This document shows, piece by piece, positions 38,140-48,275 of a DNA stretch of 64,000 bases (position 1 is its first letter; the number at the start of each line of letters is the position of its first letter). The position numbers and the translations under genes were made by a program. Source of the stretch: Phycisphaerales bacterium (GTDB taxonomy: Bacteria > Planctomycetota > Phycisphaerae > Phycisphaerales > UBA1924). The notes beneath the pieces are model-generated. The model was not told the DNA's origin. It saw only the letters and a program-made list of their open reading frames with translations, and did not search any database. The stretch lies in the NCBI GenBank assembly GCA_029260295.1, contig JAJDDN010000001.1, positions 1 through 64,000 on the forward strand. The letters are read 5' to 3'.

Positions 38140-39282
38140 ATGAGGACCAAAGCGACACGCCTTACTAACCTGAGATCGGGCCTGAGCTCAAACCTGAGCG
38201 GGGTTCTTACCCTCGGGCTACTCAATCTTGCCTTGGTCTCCCCGGCCCTCGGGCAAACCACCGCGCTCCCGCCTTCGACTGTTGAAGCCGCGGCTGTTGG
38301 TGGTTCGCAGCAATCCCAGATCACAAGCTTTGTTAACCATTGGGGCGAGCGTGCGATCGGGACTGATTCCCAGCAGGCATCACGGGCGATGACCAAACTC
38401 GTCGAGCCAATGATCAGCTCTCGGGTATCCATCTCATTCCGGCGTGCCTACTCCGATGCGCTTGGATCACTCTTCGAATCTTTCCAATCCAACGGCGATA
38501 TCGGATCGACCTTGTCAGCACTGCGCCTGGCTGGCGAACTGGGAACAACCAAGAGCACACAGATCATTCTTGGCGGGCTTGATAGCGATGACGCGGGTGT
38601 CCGGATCTTTGCAGCAGGGCGTGCTGGCCGGACTTTCCGGACTACCGCTGCCAATGGTCCTGCGATGTCGGCCAATGACCTGAGTTCGCTGATTTCCAAG
38701 CTGGAATCTGTTTCTGATTCGACCAATGACCAATCGCTGATTAGTGCGTGCGTTCAGGCGCTCGGGCATGGGTGCTCGCTGCCATCGGATGATTTCTTGG
38801 CCGCCCGCGCGGACTGCATCCGTATTATGTGTGATGCGGCTGGAAAGCAGCTCTCGTCCGACTCATCGGATCTGGATTCCCGGGTCCGAATGTCGATGCT
38901 TGCATCGGGTGCTGCGACCAACTCGCTGTTTCAGTCTCGGGAAGACTCTACTCATGAAGCGGTTAAATCTGCCGTTGGCCTCGGTGCCAATATGATCTCG
39001 ATCGCTCTTTCGGAGGTGATTTCGGGCACGATGCCTGAGATCGAAGGGCGTGCGATGCAAGTCACGCTCGTGCGGTCTGGGGAATCCCTGTTGTACTTTG
39101 CTCTCCGCGAGCACGCTGAACTTAATGGTCGGTCGGCCTCAGGCGTAGAGCAGACCGCATTTGCTGATCTGCTTGAAGCGGGCGATGATCGCAGTTTCCG
39201 CAACAAGGCGGCATTACTGCTTGGCCCTGGATCGCCGATCGTGACTGACTTTAACTTTGCCGACGACGAGTTCGTGCACTGA
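38140..39282 (+). CDS. Exported helical-repeat protein
   Basis: A protein of 380 residues with a signal peptide (hydrophobic segment about 18-38, cleavage near SPALGQ). The mature part is helical and Ala/Ser/Leu-rich with HEAT-like periodicity (for example LRLAGELGTTKSTQIILGGL and GVRIFAAGRAGRTF). Cysteines occur singly and no catalytic motif is seen. GGAGGA four to five bases before the ATG at 38140 decides the start over an upstream one at 38125. Its neighbours are FNR and an oligopeptide transporter. Function unknown. Confidence 0.78.
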   Translation: MRTKATRLTNLRSGLSSNLSGVLTLGLLNLALVSPALGQTTALPPSTVEAAAVGGSQQSQITSFVNHWGERAIGTDSQQASRAMTKLVEPMISSRVSISFRRAYSDALGSLFESFQSNGDIGSTLSALRLAGELGTTKSTQIILGGLDSDDAGVRIFAAGRAGRTFRTTAANGPAMSANDLSSLISKLESVSDSTNDQSLISACVQALGHGCSLPSDDFLAARADCIRIMCDAAGKQLSSDSSDLDSRVRMSMLASGAATNSLFQSREDSTHEAVKSAVGLGANMISIALSEVISGTMPEIEGRAMQVTLVRSGESLLYFALREHAELNGRSASGVEQTAFADLLEAGDDRSFRNKAALLLGPGSPIVTDFNFADDEFVH

Positions 39283-39333
39283 TCTTTGATATGAATAGCA
39301 ACATATGACACCTTCAGCGGGTACAGTGGATCT

Positions 39334-41265
39334 ATGAGCCGAATGCTGATTCCTGTTGCTGTTCTTGTAGCGCTCGTTGCGTTGTCGGTCTTTGGGGATC
39401 GACCGTTGCCACGCGCGGATCTGACCTATATCAACTCGTCTGAGGTCAACACCCTCGATCCCCAGCGGATGAGCTGGATGCACGACCTGAGAACGGCCCG
39501 GCTGCTCTACGAGGGGCTTGTCAAAAACGATGTGCTCAGCGACGACTTTGACATCGTCCCGGGCGTTGCCGAGTCCTGGGACCTGTCTGAGGACGCTAAG
39601 ACTTACACCTTTCATATCCGAAGCGACGCCAAATGGACCAACGGGGCGGATGTGACGGCTCAGGATTTTGTATTCTCGTGGAGACGGGCACTGCTGCCCG
39701 ATCTGGTGTCTGACTATGTCGCGATGTTCCTCAACATCAAGGGGGCACAGGCGTTCTACGACTGGCGGCAGGAACAGCTTGATGGGTTTTCCGATCGAGA
39801 GTTTGCCAGCGATGATGCCCGGCGGATCGCAGCGTATGACCTATGGGAAGAGACCAAAGCGCGGTTTGATTCAATGGTCGGGCTTCATGCAATTGATGAT
39901 CGCACGCTTGTGGTGACCCTTGAGCGACCGGTACCCTATTTCCTTGAGCTTGCCGCCTTTGCGGTATTCTCTCCGGTCTATGAGCCGTTGGTGGCGCAGT
40001 ACGAGCGGCCCGACCCAGTCACAGGCCGGCTCGTCCGTCGCCCGGGCTGGACCAAGGGCGGGGTGCTGATCTCCAATGGAGCGTTTGAACTCACCGGCTG
40101 GAGGTTCAAACGCGATATGCGGATGACCAAGAGCCCCCACTACTGGGACCGCGACTCGATCGCGATCAATACCATTTCCATCCCCTCGATCACCGATCCC
40201 AACGCGGGGGTGCTGGCGTACCAGACCGGATCGATCGACTGGATCGCCAATGTGACGAGCCCGTATCGCGGGGACATGGTGGCCCAGAAGCTTGCATTCT
40301 TTGACGAACACAAAGAACGCGTCGCCGAGTTCGAGGCACTCGGGTACGACCAGTTCTCGATCACGCGGATGCTGCCCGAGGACCCGCGAGCTCTGACGCA
40401 CGCGGTGTCCTCGTTCGGGACCTATTTTTATAACTTCAACTGCAAGCCTCGGCTTCCTGACGGGCGTGAAAATCCGTTCGCCGACCCGCGCGTGCGGCGG
40501 GCCTTTGCGATGTGCATCGACAAGCCCGCGATCGCCCGCGAGATCCGACGGCTTGGAGAACCCTCCGCCTCAACACTCATCCCGCCGGGCTCGATCGGCG
40601 GGTACACCTCGCCAAAGGGGCTGCCCAATATTGGAGATGCAGCAAACGAAGAAGAGCGAGCCGCGATCATCGCGAGAGCTAAAGCACTGCTCAAAGAAGC
40701 GAACTTTCCGCACGACTTTATCGTCGAGCTCGCATTCAACAAGGACGCGGGGCATGACCTGATTGGTCAAGCAATCGCCAAGAGCTGGCAGAAATCGCTG
40801 GGTGTTCAGACTTCGCTCTCGCAGAAAGAGATCAAGATCTTCCGCGAAGACCTCAAAAACAAGCAATACATGACCGCGCGAGCCGGGTGGTTTGGCGACT
40901 ACGGCGACCCAACCACCTTCCTCGACATCAACCATTCCAAAGACGGCAACAACGACCGAGCGTACAACAACCCGGTCTTCGATGACCTCCTGTTTCAGGC
41001 AAGCAACGAGCTGGATCCGGTCAAACGGATGGCGATTCTGAGCGAAGCCGAGCGGATCATAATGGAAGAGGACCTGCCTTTGGTGCCGATCTTCCACTAC
41101 GCGACGATTTATATGTTTGATGCCAAGAAAATCACCGGGCTCTCGACGCACCCACGCACAAAACAGAACGCGTTCCTGATCGATGTACTCGGTGACGGGA
41201 TCGGCGATGATCTCCCCCGCCCGATGAACCCAGACCAAATACAGGTGGAGGCGACTACGCCATGA
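39334..41265 (+). CDS. Oligopeptide-type ABC transporter substrate-binding protein
   Basis: A protein of 643 residues in the SBP_bac_5 (OppA/DppA) family. A hydrophobic N-terminus (about 3-21) directs export. The family features are clear: NTLDPQRMSW near the start of the mature part, AKTYTFHIRSDAKWTNGADVTAQDF, and late segments with GWFGDYGDPTTFLDI and LPLVPIFHYA. It should capture peptides outside the inner membrane. It is coupled by a four-base overlap (ATGA) to the permease gene. The length is large for OppA, and there is no lipobox. Confidence 0.93.
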   Translation: MSRMLIPVAVLVALVALSVFGDRPLPRADLTYINSSEVNTLDPQRMSWMHDLRTARLLYEGLVKNDVLSDDFDIVPGVAESWDLSEDAKTYTFHIRSDAKWTNGADVTAQDFVFSWRRALLPDLVSDYVAMFLNIKGAQAFYDWRQEQLDGFSDREFASDDARRIAAYDLWEETKARFDSMVGLHAIDDRTLVVTLERPVPYFLELAAFAVFSPVYEPLVAQYERPDPVTGRLVRRPGWTKGGVLISNGAFELTGWRFKRDMRMTKSPHYWDRDSIAINTISIPSITDPNAGVLAYQTGSIDWIANVTSPYRGDMVAQKLAFFDEHKERVAEFEALGYDQFSITRMLPEDPRALTHAVSSFGTYFYNFNCKPRLPDGRENPFADPRVRRAFAMCIDKPAIAREIRRLGEPSASTLIPPGSIGGYTSPKGLPNIGDAANEEERAAIIARAKALLKEANFPHDFIVELAFNKDAGHDLIGQAIAKSWQKSLGVQTSLSQKEIKIFREDLKNKQYMTARAGWFGDYGDPTTFLDINHSKDGNNDRAYNNPVFDDLLFQASNELDPVKRMAILSEAERIIMEEDLPLVPIFHYATIYMFDAKKITGLSTHPRTKQNAFLIDVLGDGIGDDLPRPMNPDQIQVEATTP

Positions 41266-42266
41266 TGACCATGATCCTCCGCCGGCTCGCGGCGTTGCCT
41301 GTGATTTTGCTGGTGATCTACACGATCACGCTGACCCTCGCGTGGGCGGTGCCTGGGAATCCTCTGGAGAACCCAGAAAAGCGGCCCAAGCCCGAGGTCA
41401 TCGAGCAGATGAAGAAGCAGTACAACCTCGATTCGTTCCCGAGGTTTTATGTGTCGTACCTGAGCAGCGTGACGGGGTTTGAGTATGCCAAGGACTGGGT
41501 GAGTGGTGATCTGGCGCGTGATCAGGAGGCGGCTCTTGAAGCCGGGTTCCCGCCGGCACCGAGGCCGATCTTTGATCTTGGGCCATCGCTGGAGTACGAC
41601 GACTGGACAGTAAACGAGATTGTCGGATCAGCATTGCCTGTATCTATCACACTCGGAGCGGCAGCGATCCTGATTGCGCTTGTTGTTGGCGTTGGTGCGG
41701 GGGTCATTGGGGCCGTCAAACCGAACTCGGCGAGTGATCTCTTTACGCTGACCATTGCGATGATCGGGATTTCATTGCCGAGCTTTGTGATCGGGACGGC
41801 GCTCTTGCTTGTGTTTGCGGTGCTGATCCCGATGTTCCCCGTTGGGGGATGGGGCGGCCCGATGAAGGCGGTGTTGCCTGCGGTGACGCTCTCGCTCCCC
41901 TTCGCGGCGTACATCGCCCGGCTCACGCGCATGGGGATGATCGAAGCACTCGGCGCGGACTACATCCGCACGGCACGCGCGAAGGGGGCTTCAGAAAACG
42001 CGGTGTTGTATAAGCATGCACTCAAAAACGCATTCTTGCCCGTGCTTTCCTTCCTCGGCCCTGCGGCGGCTCTGGCGATGACGGGATCATTTGTCATCGA
42101 ACAGGTCTTTACCATCCCCGGCATGGGACAGCACTTCGTCAACGGCGTGCAGAACAAAGACCTCTTCCTCATCATGGGCGTGGTCCTGATCTTCGCGACG
42201 ATGTTGATCTTGTTCAACCTGGTTGTTGATGTGCTCTACCGCTGGGTCGATCCGCGGATCGCGTGA
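41262..42266 (+). CDS. Oligopeptide ABC transporter permease, OppB/DppB-like
   Basis: A protein of 334 residues with about six membrane segments. Its N-terminal segment starts ILRRLAALPVILLVIYTITLTLAW, as in OppB/DppB. The cytoplasmic EAA loop is seen in IEALGADYIRTARAKGA (just before residue ~245), which docks the ATPases. It is translated from the ATG overlapping the stop of the binding-protein gene. No OppC, OppD or OppF follows; a structured inverted repeat and convergent genes come next, so the rest of the transporter must be encoded elsewhere. Confidence 0.92.
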   Translation: MMTMILRRLAALPVILLVIYTITLTLAWAVPGNPLENPEKRPKPEVIEQMKKQYNLDSFPRFYVSYLSSVTGFEYAKDWVSGDLARDQEAALEAGFPPAPRPIFDLGPSLEYDDWTVNEIVGSALPVSITLGAAAILIALVVGVGAGVIGAVKPNSASDLFTLTIAMIGISLPSFVIGTALLLVFAVLIPMFPVGGWGGPMKAVLPAVTLSLPFAAYIARLTRMGMIEALGADYIRTARAKGASENAVLYKHALKNAFLPVLSFLGPAAALAMTGSFVIEQVFTIPGMGQHFVNGVQNKDLFLIMGVVLIFATMLILFNLVVDVLYRWVDPRIA

Positions 42267-42274
42267 TCAACTCT

Positions 42275-42380
42275 GGGTGCCACTACTCGCCGTCTTTGGC
42301 GCAGCAGTGTCTTGGGTATACCAGTACTGCTTGATTATTCGAAGACACTACTGCGCATAAGAATGCGAGTAGTGGCACCC
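42275..42380. repeat. 106-bp imperfect inverted repeat
   Basis: Outer arms of 16 bases match perfectly (GGGTGCCACTACTCGC at 42275-42290 and its complement at 42365-42380). Inner arms match 14 of 15 (42299-42313 with 42342-42356), with 8-base internal loops on both sides. The centre contains GGTATACC and CAGTACTG palindromes. It lies between convergent genes. It could be a bidirectional terminator, but the size and nested arms also fit a small non-autonomous mobile element (MITE or REP-like). No other copy is visible in the window. Confidence 0.75.
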
Positions 42381-42385
42381 TCGTA

Positions 42386-42841
42386 TCAGGCCAGTTCTTT
42401 GAACTTAAACGACGCGCCTGGCAGAATGTCGCAGGTGATGAACTCAACTTCTGCGAAGTCTTTGGCGTGCTGGTTCGGTGCGCTGACCATGAGCCAGACG
42501 GCCATGTCTGGGCCGACATTGACCACGATGCCGTTGGAACGGGTATCGATGCCGATCACCCTGCCCATGATCCGGCGTGGACGACCGGCGACTGGATCGA
42601 TGCTCTGGCCACCGGCAGTGGCGGCATCGATGCGGCGGGCGGTCGCGTGGATGGTGCCCAGGACGGTCTTGCCGACCATCGCACGGTATCCATCCATATC
42701 CGACGCGGGCTGGAGATTCAATGTGTAGTTGGTATTGGCGAAGCTCAGGACCACACACGGGGATTCGCATTCGCAGATCTCTTCGATCGTGGTGCGGGTA
42801 AGGGTGGGGTCGATTTTGGTGGTTGGCGATGGGTGGAGCAT
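42386..42841 (-). CDS. Protein of unknown function
   Basis: A protein of 151 residues without signal or membrane segment. It looks beta-rich (GKTVLGTIHATARRID, MGRVIGIDTRSNGIVVNVG) and has a Cys pair (ECESPC) near the N-terminus. The coding potential of the strand is supported by its consistent amino acid content, while the antisense frame is much richer in Asp/Gly/His. It ends within six bases of the inverted repeat and follows the TrpG/PabA gene, with which it may be co-transcribed. No family is recognised. Confidence 0.6.
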   Translation of the reverse strand: MLHPSPTTKIDPTLTRTTIEEICECESPCVVLSFANTNYTLNLQPASDMDGYRAMVGKTVLGTIHATARRIDAATAGGQSIDPVAGRPRRIMGRVIGIDTRSNGIVVNVGPDMAVWLMVSAPNQHAKDFAEVEFITCDILPGASFKFKELA

Positions 42842-42880
42842 GCAATAAGGATAGCCGGGAATGACAGAGGTTGCCCGTGC

Positions 42881-43591
42881 TTATACGATCGCTTCGCCCA
42901 ACTCCGTTCCCATCGGAGGCTTTGGGAGATCCCGCCCGGCATTGCCCATTCGGAGGAAATTCCAGAGCATGATCGAGCCGCTGGGGGTCATGAAGGATTC
43001 GGGATGGAACTGGACGCCTTCGAGCGGGGCCTTGGAATCGTCCACCCAGACCCGTCGCATGCCCATGACGACCTCGACTTGCTGGCCATCGATCTCGTCG
43101 TTGCAGGTCGCGGTGACCTGCCAGCCGTCATCTCCGGGCACAAGGGCCGGGATTGTTGCTGGTTCGACAATGAGCGAGTGGTAGCGTGCGACGGTTGCGG
43201 GGGCGTTGATTCCTGCGAAGAGGCCTGTTGCGTCGTGGTTGATTTCGGAGGTTTTGCCGTGCATGAGGATCTGGTGGCGAGCGACGGTCATGCCGTTGCT
43301 GTCAGCCATGCACTGATGACCGAGGCAGACACCCAGCACGGGAATCTTCCCCGCGAAGTGGTTGATGATCTCGCTGGAGACCCCCGCTTCTTTGGGGGTG
43401 CAGGGGCCGGGCGAGATGATGACATGACTCGGGCCTTTGCCGTTGTCCAGATCGGACGCATGCTCTGGGGTGATCTCGTCGTGGCGTTTGACGATGAGAT
43501 CGCGGTCGGGCTCTAGGGCCCGATCGATCTCTCCCAGACGCTGGACGAGGTTCCAAGTGAAGGAGTCGTAGTTGTCAATAAGAAGTATCAC
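42881..43591 (-). CDS. Glutamine amidotransferase, anthranilate/aminodeoxychorismate synthase component II
   Basis: A class I glutamine amidotransferase of 236 residues. The start LIDNYDSFTWNLVQ is typical of TrpG/PabA. The nucleophilic Cys is in VLGVCLGHQCM, the catalytic His-x-Glu in GVQFHPES, and an oxyanion region is seen in ISPGPCTP. It supplies ammonia to TrpE (tryptophan) or PabB (folate); the two cannot be told apart here because the partner gene is not in the window. It starts with GTG and has a short C-terminal extension. A longer open frame on the opposite strand is an artefact. Confidence 0.93.
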   Translation of the reverse strand: MILLIDNYDSFTWNLVQRLGEIDRALEPDRDLIVKRHDEITPEHASDLDNGKGPSHVIISPGPCTPKEAGVSSEIINHFAGKIPVLGVCLGHQCMADSNGMTVARHQILMHGKTSEINHDATGLFAGINAPATVARYHSLIVEPATIPALVPGDDGWQVTATCNDEIDGQQVEVVMGMRRVWVDDSKAPLEGVQFHPESFMTPSGSIMLWNFLRMGNAGRDLPKPPMGTELGEAIV

Positions 43592-43623
43592 AGCTGACTG
43601 TAGGGCTGATAGAGGCGGGCGGT

Positions 43624-44484
43624 TTAGGCCGCGTCTCTGAGGTCGTTTTGATCATCTCGGTCATCATGGTCATTGCGGTCTTGCTGTTCGTCGTGCATCC
43701 AAGTGGTACCCGCGATGCCGTCCTGGGTCACTAAGAACAGGTCCTTGGTGATCGGGTAGGGCAATCGCGTGAAATCTTCGCTGACCCGGTCGCACAAACG
43801 CTGCACAAACGAATCGGGTTCACAGCTCAGTGCGATGAACATGTCACGCGCTGGTGTTGCGACATAGAAATCTGGTCCGAGATGGCTCGCCAACTTCGCG
43901 TGAAGATCGCCCATCAAGAGGCGAGCCGCGTCATAGCCGTCTTGCTCAGCAACAATCACCGCTTTGCCGCCCTCGGCACTTTCGATCACTTGCATATCGA
44001 GTTCGGGTGCGTACAGGTCAAGATTCTCTCGTGCGAGGTCTTCGATGTCGTCGATCGTGACACCCCAACGGACTACCTGGTCCGTCGTGATGCTCACGGT
44101 CATGTGGGGCATGTCAAGCACAAACACAATGACCGTGTCATTGACAAAGGGTACATGAGCGACGAGCGATTCTGTGAGATGCTCGAAAATCGAGGTCGGC
44201 TGGATGCGTGGCATGATCCGTGCCTTGGCTTGCTCGAATGGGATGTCGTTGACCTCCGCGTGATCACCCATAAAGAGCTGGTCGAGGAAGTGCTCGACGA
44301 TGTCGGTGCCCCGCTCTGGCTCGTGGGCGACCATCCTATAGAGATTCTCGAGGTCAAGGCGGCGGCCGTTGACATGGAGTTCGTTTGGGGTAACACGGTT
44401 GATGCAGAACTCTGGCTGCATGCGTTTGATCAGTTTGACCACATGTTCCACAAATGCATCTGATTCCTTTGGCATAGTTCCCAT
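43624..44484 (-). CDS. DUF1444 (YtpQ-like) family protein
   Basis: A cytoplasmic-looking protein of 286 residues. The order of motifs fits DUF1444: an N-terminal helix with F-x-INR-V-TPNELHVN, the middle IMPRIQPTSIF and PFVNDTVIVFVLDMP, and a later LYAPELDMQV and GPDFYVATPARDMF. The function of this family is not known. The C-terminal tail is Asp/Asn/Arg-rich (DRNDHDDRDDQND). AAGGAG precedes the ATG. It is followed by the TrpG/PabA gene after 33 bases. Confidence 0.7.
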   Translation of the reverse strand: MGTMPKESDAFVEHVVKLIKRMQPEFCINRVTPNELHVNGRRLDLENLYRMVAHEPERGTDIVEHFLDQLFMGDHAEVNDIPFEQAKARIMPRIQPTSIFEHLTESLVAHVPFVNDTVIVFVLDMPHMTVSITTDQVVRWGVTIDDIEDLARENLDLYAPELDMQVIESAEGGKAVIVAEQDGYDAARLLMGDLHAKLASHLGPDFYVATPARDMFIALSCEPDSFVQRLCDRVSEDFTRLPYPITKDLFLVTQDGIAGTTWMHDEQQDRNDHDDRDDQNDLRDAA

Positions 44485-44799
44485 GTCAACTCCTTTTGCA
44501 ACTGGTGCGGATACGCCGCGTGCTGCTGGAGTGTGTTTCGACGGGTTTGGGGTTCCGATGAACGACGAATGTGAATGGATATGGCTCTAGGACCTTGAAT
44601 GAGGGGCTGGTTGGGATGAATCCGGATGGGAGGGACGATAATCTGGATACACCGAACAAAGTTCGACTCTCTCGTTCGATATAAGTCTGGGCAAACCCTA
44701 CACTCACTGGATACAATCGGGGCCAAGATCGGGGACGAGATTCTCGGGCGTATGGAGCGTCCGGGTCAGAAATCACGATCGAACGAGCGGAGACATACT
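44485..44799. other. Divergent region upstream of acpP
   Basis: No gene is seen between the DUF1444 start and the acpP start. TACAAT at 44712-44717 could be a -10 box for acpP, but no clear -35 partner exists at 17 bases. A long in-frame extension of acpP (from 44626) has no ACP-like sequence and is regarded as leader. Confidence 0.5.
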
Positions 44800-45048
44800 G
44801 TGACCGAACAGGAAATTGAATCAAAGGTAATCGAAATTGTTGCTGAGCAAATGGGCGCCGATAAGGAGAAAATCTCCCGGACCACCAGCTTCATGGAAGA
44901 TCTCAATGCTGATAGCCTTGACACCGTCGAGCTCGTTATGGAGTTCGAGGACGAGTTTGAAACATCAATCCCAGACGACCAGGCCGAAAAAATCCTGACC
45001 GTCGGCAACGCGATTGATTTCATCATGCAGGCCAACGGCACGGAATAA
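44800..45048 (+). CDS. acpP: Acyl carrier protein
   Basis: A small acidic four-helix protein of 82 residues that carries acyl chains in fatty acid synthesis. The phosphopantetheine serine is in [15 protein letters not shown] start at 44800, with CGGAGA seven bases upstream; an open frame from 44626 is upstream leader. It precedes fabF by about 150 bases, the usual acpP-fabF order. The region between holds a weak hairpin (45074-45118) and may keep acpP expression above that of fabF. Confidence 0.97.
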   Translation: MTEQEIESKVIEIVAEQMGADKEKISRTTSFMEDLNADSLDTVELVMEFEDEFETSIPDDQAEKILTVGNAIDFIMQANGTE

Positions 45049-45073
45049 TCCCCGTCCCGTTCAGAATAACCCC

Positions 45074-45118
45074 AAGCCCCCCGCACGGGTCCTCATAAGG
45101 CCAGCATCGGTGGGGCTT
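45074..45118 (+). terminator. Weak hairpin between acpP and fabF
   Basis: AAGCCCC (45074-45080) can pair with GGGGCTT (45112-45118), followed by a T-rich stretch GTGTGTTTGTCTC. The loop is 31 bases long. It may be a leaky terminator that lowers fabF expression relative to acpP. Confidence 0.35.
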
Positions 45119-45194
45119 GTGTGTTTGTCTCTTGCCTACAGATTTGTAGACCCGAGACGATGCAACTGGCATAGCCCAGATCAGGACCACCTCT

Positions 45195-46490
45195 ATGAGC
45201 TCTAGCAATCGTCCAATCCAGCGTCACCGAGTTGTGATCACCGGCTACGGAGCCCTGACCAATATCGGACACAATGCTGCCGACACCTGGGACTCTATGA
45301 AGTCTGGTCGATCGGGGATCACGACGATTGCATCAGATGAGTTCACCAAGTATGACGGGTGGACTGTGACCATCGGCGGGCAGGTCCACGACTGGTCCCC
45401 GGACTCGGTTATTGAAAAACGCGAATCCAAACGGATGGACCGCGTCTCGCTGCTTGGGCTCTGTGCTGCACAAGAAGCGGTGGATCATTCAGGGTTTGAT
45501 TTCAGCACTGGCAACCCCGAACGCCAAGGCATTGTCATGGGTTCTGGAATCGGTGGGATCTCGACAATCGAGGCCAGCGTCCAGACAATGGTCGCCAAGG
45601 GACCATCGCGGGTTTCGCCGTTCACGGTTCCCAAGCTGATGGCCAATGCGGTGACCGGGAATATCTCGATCCGCTTTAATCTTCAGGGCCCTGCCTCGAC
45701 CCATGCGACCGCGTGTGCATCATCTGGGCATGCGATCGGGGATGCAATGGAGGCCATCCGTTCGGGCAAGGCCGATGTCATGCTCGCCGGCGGCTCTGAA
45801 GCCGCCTTGACGCCCTTGTGTCTTGGTGCATTCATGACCATGAAAGCGCTTTCAACCCGCAACGACGCCCCTGAGAAGGCCTCACGCCCGTTTGACAGCG
45901 GCCGCGATGGGTTCGTGCTCAGCGAGGGTGCTGCGGTCTATGTTCTTGAATCCGAAGAGCACGCCAAGGCTCGCGGGGCCACGATCTACGCTGAGCTCTG
46001 CGGAGCTGCCAACTCATGTGACGCCGGTCATATCACCGCACCACACCCAGAGGGGCGTGGAGCCGGGCACGCAATGCGATGGGCACTCGACGACGCCGGT
46101 CTCGATCCAGAAGACATCAACTACATCAACGCCCATGGCACATCGACCCCGCTTGGCGACAAAGCCGAGATTATCGCGGTCAAGACCGTGTTTGGTGAGC
46201 ACGCACTCAAGGGCGGAGTCAACGGCGGCTTGGTGATGAACTCCACCAAATCCATGCACGGGCACTGCTTGGGTGCCTCTGGAGCTGTTGAACTCATCGC
46301 TTGCATCCACGCGGTGCGTGATGGGATCGTGGCACCGACGATTAATCTCGATGACATCGACCCCGAATGCGGCGGCGTGGACATCGTGGCCAATGTGGCC
46401 CGGGAGATGCCCGTCACAACCGCGATGAACAACACCTTCGGGTTTGGCGGGCACAATGTCAGCCTCATCGTCAGCCGATACGACGGCTAA
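45195..46490 (+). CDS. fabF: Beta-ketoacyl-ACP synthase II (FabF)
   Basis: A protein of 431 residues of the thiolase fold. The catalytic Cys-His-His set is visible: the Cys in ATACASSGHAI, the first His in NAHGTSTPLGD and the second in STKSMHGHCLGASGA. The lysine near the second His and the terminal NNTFGFGGHNVSL are also typical. FabF condenses malonyl-ACP with acyl-ACP during chain extension. It is downstream of acpP; fabD, fabG and fabH form another operon 10 kb away. Confidence 0.97.
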   Translation: MSSSNRPIQRHRVVITGYGALTNIGHNAADTWDSMKSGRSGITTIASDEFTKYDGWTVTIGGQVHDWSPDSVIEKRESKRMDRVSLLGLCAAQEAVDHSGFDFSTGNPERQGIVMGSGIGGISTIEASVQTMVAKGPSRVSPFTVPKLMANAVTGNISIRFNLQGPASTHATACASSGHAIGDAMEAIRSGKADVMLAGGSEAALTPLCLGAFMTMKALSTRNDAPEKASRPFDSGRDGFVLSEGAAVYVLESEEHAKARGATIYAELCGAANSCDAGHITAPHPEGRGAGHAMRWALDDAGLDPEDINYINAHGTSTPLGDKAEIIAVKTVFGEHALKGGVNGGLVMNSTKSMHGHCLGASGAVELIACIHAVRDGIVAPTINLDDIDPECGGVDIVANVAREMPVTTAMNNTFGFGGHNVSLIVSRYDG

Positions 46491-46621
46491 ACGAACCCGC
46501 TGCTCAGAATCTATTATCTGGACCTTGCTCACTGGCATATCAGTTGCGATTGTTTGTCTATGCCCCCTTTGAATGTGCGCGTTGTGTGCATTGGGGCGCA
46601 GTTCGTGCCGATGAGGTCAGT

Positions 46622-46972
46622 ATGGGATCCAATCTCAAGTCAATCATGCGCATCGAGGTTCCGCTGGTCGTTGTCATCGGCGAGCGTGATGTGGATATCG
46701 CTGGTGTACGCCAATGGGTTCCGGGTTCAATCATCGAGCTTCAGATTAGTGCTGAGGAAGATCTTGAGATCCGGATCAACAACCGCCAGATTGCCAAGGG
46801 CTCTGCGGTCAAGATCGGTGAGAACTTCGGTGTACGCCTAACAACAACCCTCGGCCAGACCGAGCGGATCGAAGCGATGGGCCCTGATTCAGATTCCGGT
46901 GCCGACGCGGGCGGAGATGGCGAGATGTCACCTGATGACATCGCAGCAGCACTGCTTGCCGGCCAGATTTAA
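46622..46972 (+). CDS. FliN-type SpoA-domain protein
   Basis: A protein of 116 residues whose core (about 10-90) follows the FliN/SpoA domain: MRIEVPLVVVIGERDV at the start, then W-x-PGSIIELQISAEEDLEI and the last strand GENFGVRLTTTLG. FliN forms the C-ring of the flagellar motor with FliM. The C-terminus is a short acidic tail ending SPDDIAAALLAGQ, similar to the C-terminal tails of FliM/FliN partners. GAGG lies five bases before the ATG. No other flagellar gene is nearby. It could also be a SpoA protein of a secretion system. Confidence 0.82.
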   Translation: MGSNLKSIMRIEVPLVVVIGERDVDIAGVRQWVPGSIIELQISAEEDLEIRINNRQIAKGSAVKIGENFGVRLTTTLGQTERIEAMGPDSDSGADAGGDGEMSPDDIAAALLAGQI

Positions 46973-46999
46973 GCTTCGACAAACCCTAAGAACTCGAGA

Positions 47000-48028
<1,029 letters not shown>

Positions 48029-48072
48029 CTTGAACTCCACACACGGATCTGTGAAGAACCACAGAATCCTGA

Positions 48073-48275
48073 TTAACCACAACCTGTTTCCTACTACAAA
48101 GCACAATCAGGCACTTGAGATGGTCTGAATAGACCAGATCCGGATATTTTCCGGAGAAGTATCAAGAGCATACCACAAAACGGGCTCGGATTCATTGTTT
48201 TTCCACAGATCAATATGGTATCGCGGTCAATATGGGATCTATCTGGCCGTTGATACTTGGATTCTCTGTGGACAA
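48073..48275. promoter_or_regulatory. Cluster of DnaA-box-like 9-mers
   Basis: Against TTATCCACA there are three 8-of-9 matches: TTAACCACA at 48073-48081 (plus), TTTTCCACA at 48199-48207 (plus) and TTGTCCACA at 48275-48267 (minus). None is perfect. No dnaA, dnaN or rpmH gene is nearby, so a replication origin is not supported; DnaA-dependent regulation is possible. The match density could also be chance. Confidence 0.3.
48121..48155. repeat. Two adjacent short inverted repeats
   Basis: TGGTCT (48121-48126) with AGACCA (48131-48136) around GAAT, and TCCGGA (48139-48144) with TCCGGA (48150-48155) around five bases. They lie about 100 bases upstream of the pseudopilin-like gene start and could be operators or leader hairpins. 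Confidence 0.5.

Noticed and set aside
42467..43516. 349-residue open frame on the plus strand
   Set aside because: It mirrors the TrpG/PabA gene, which has intact catalytic motifs. Its composition (Asp/Gly/His-rich) is that of an antisense frame.
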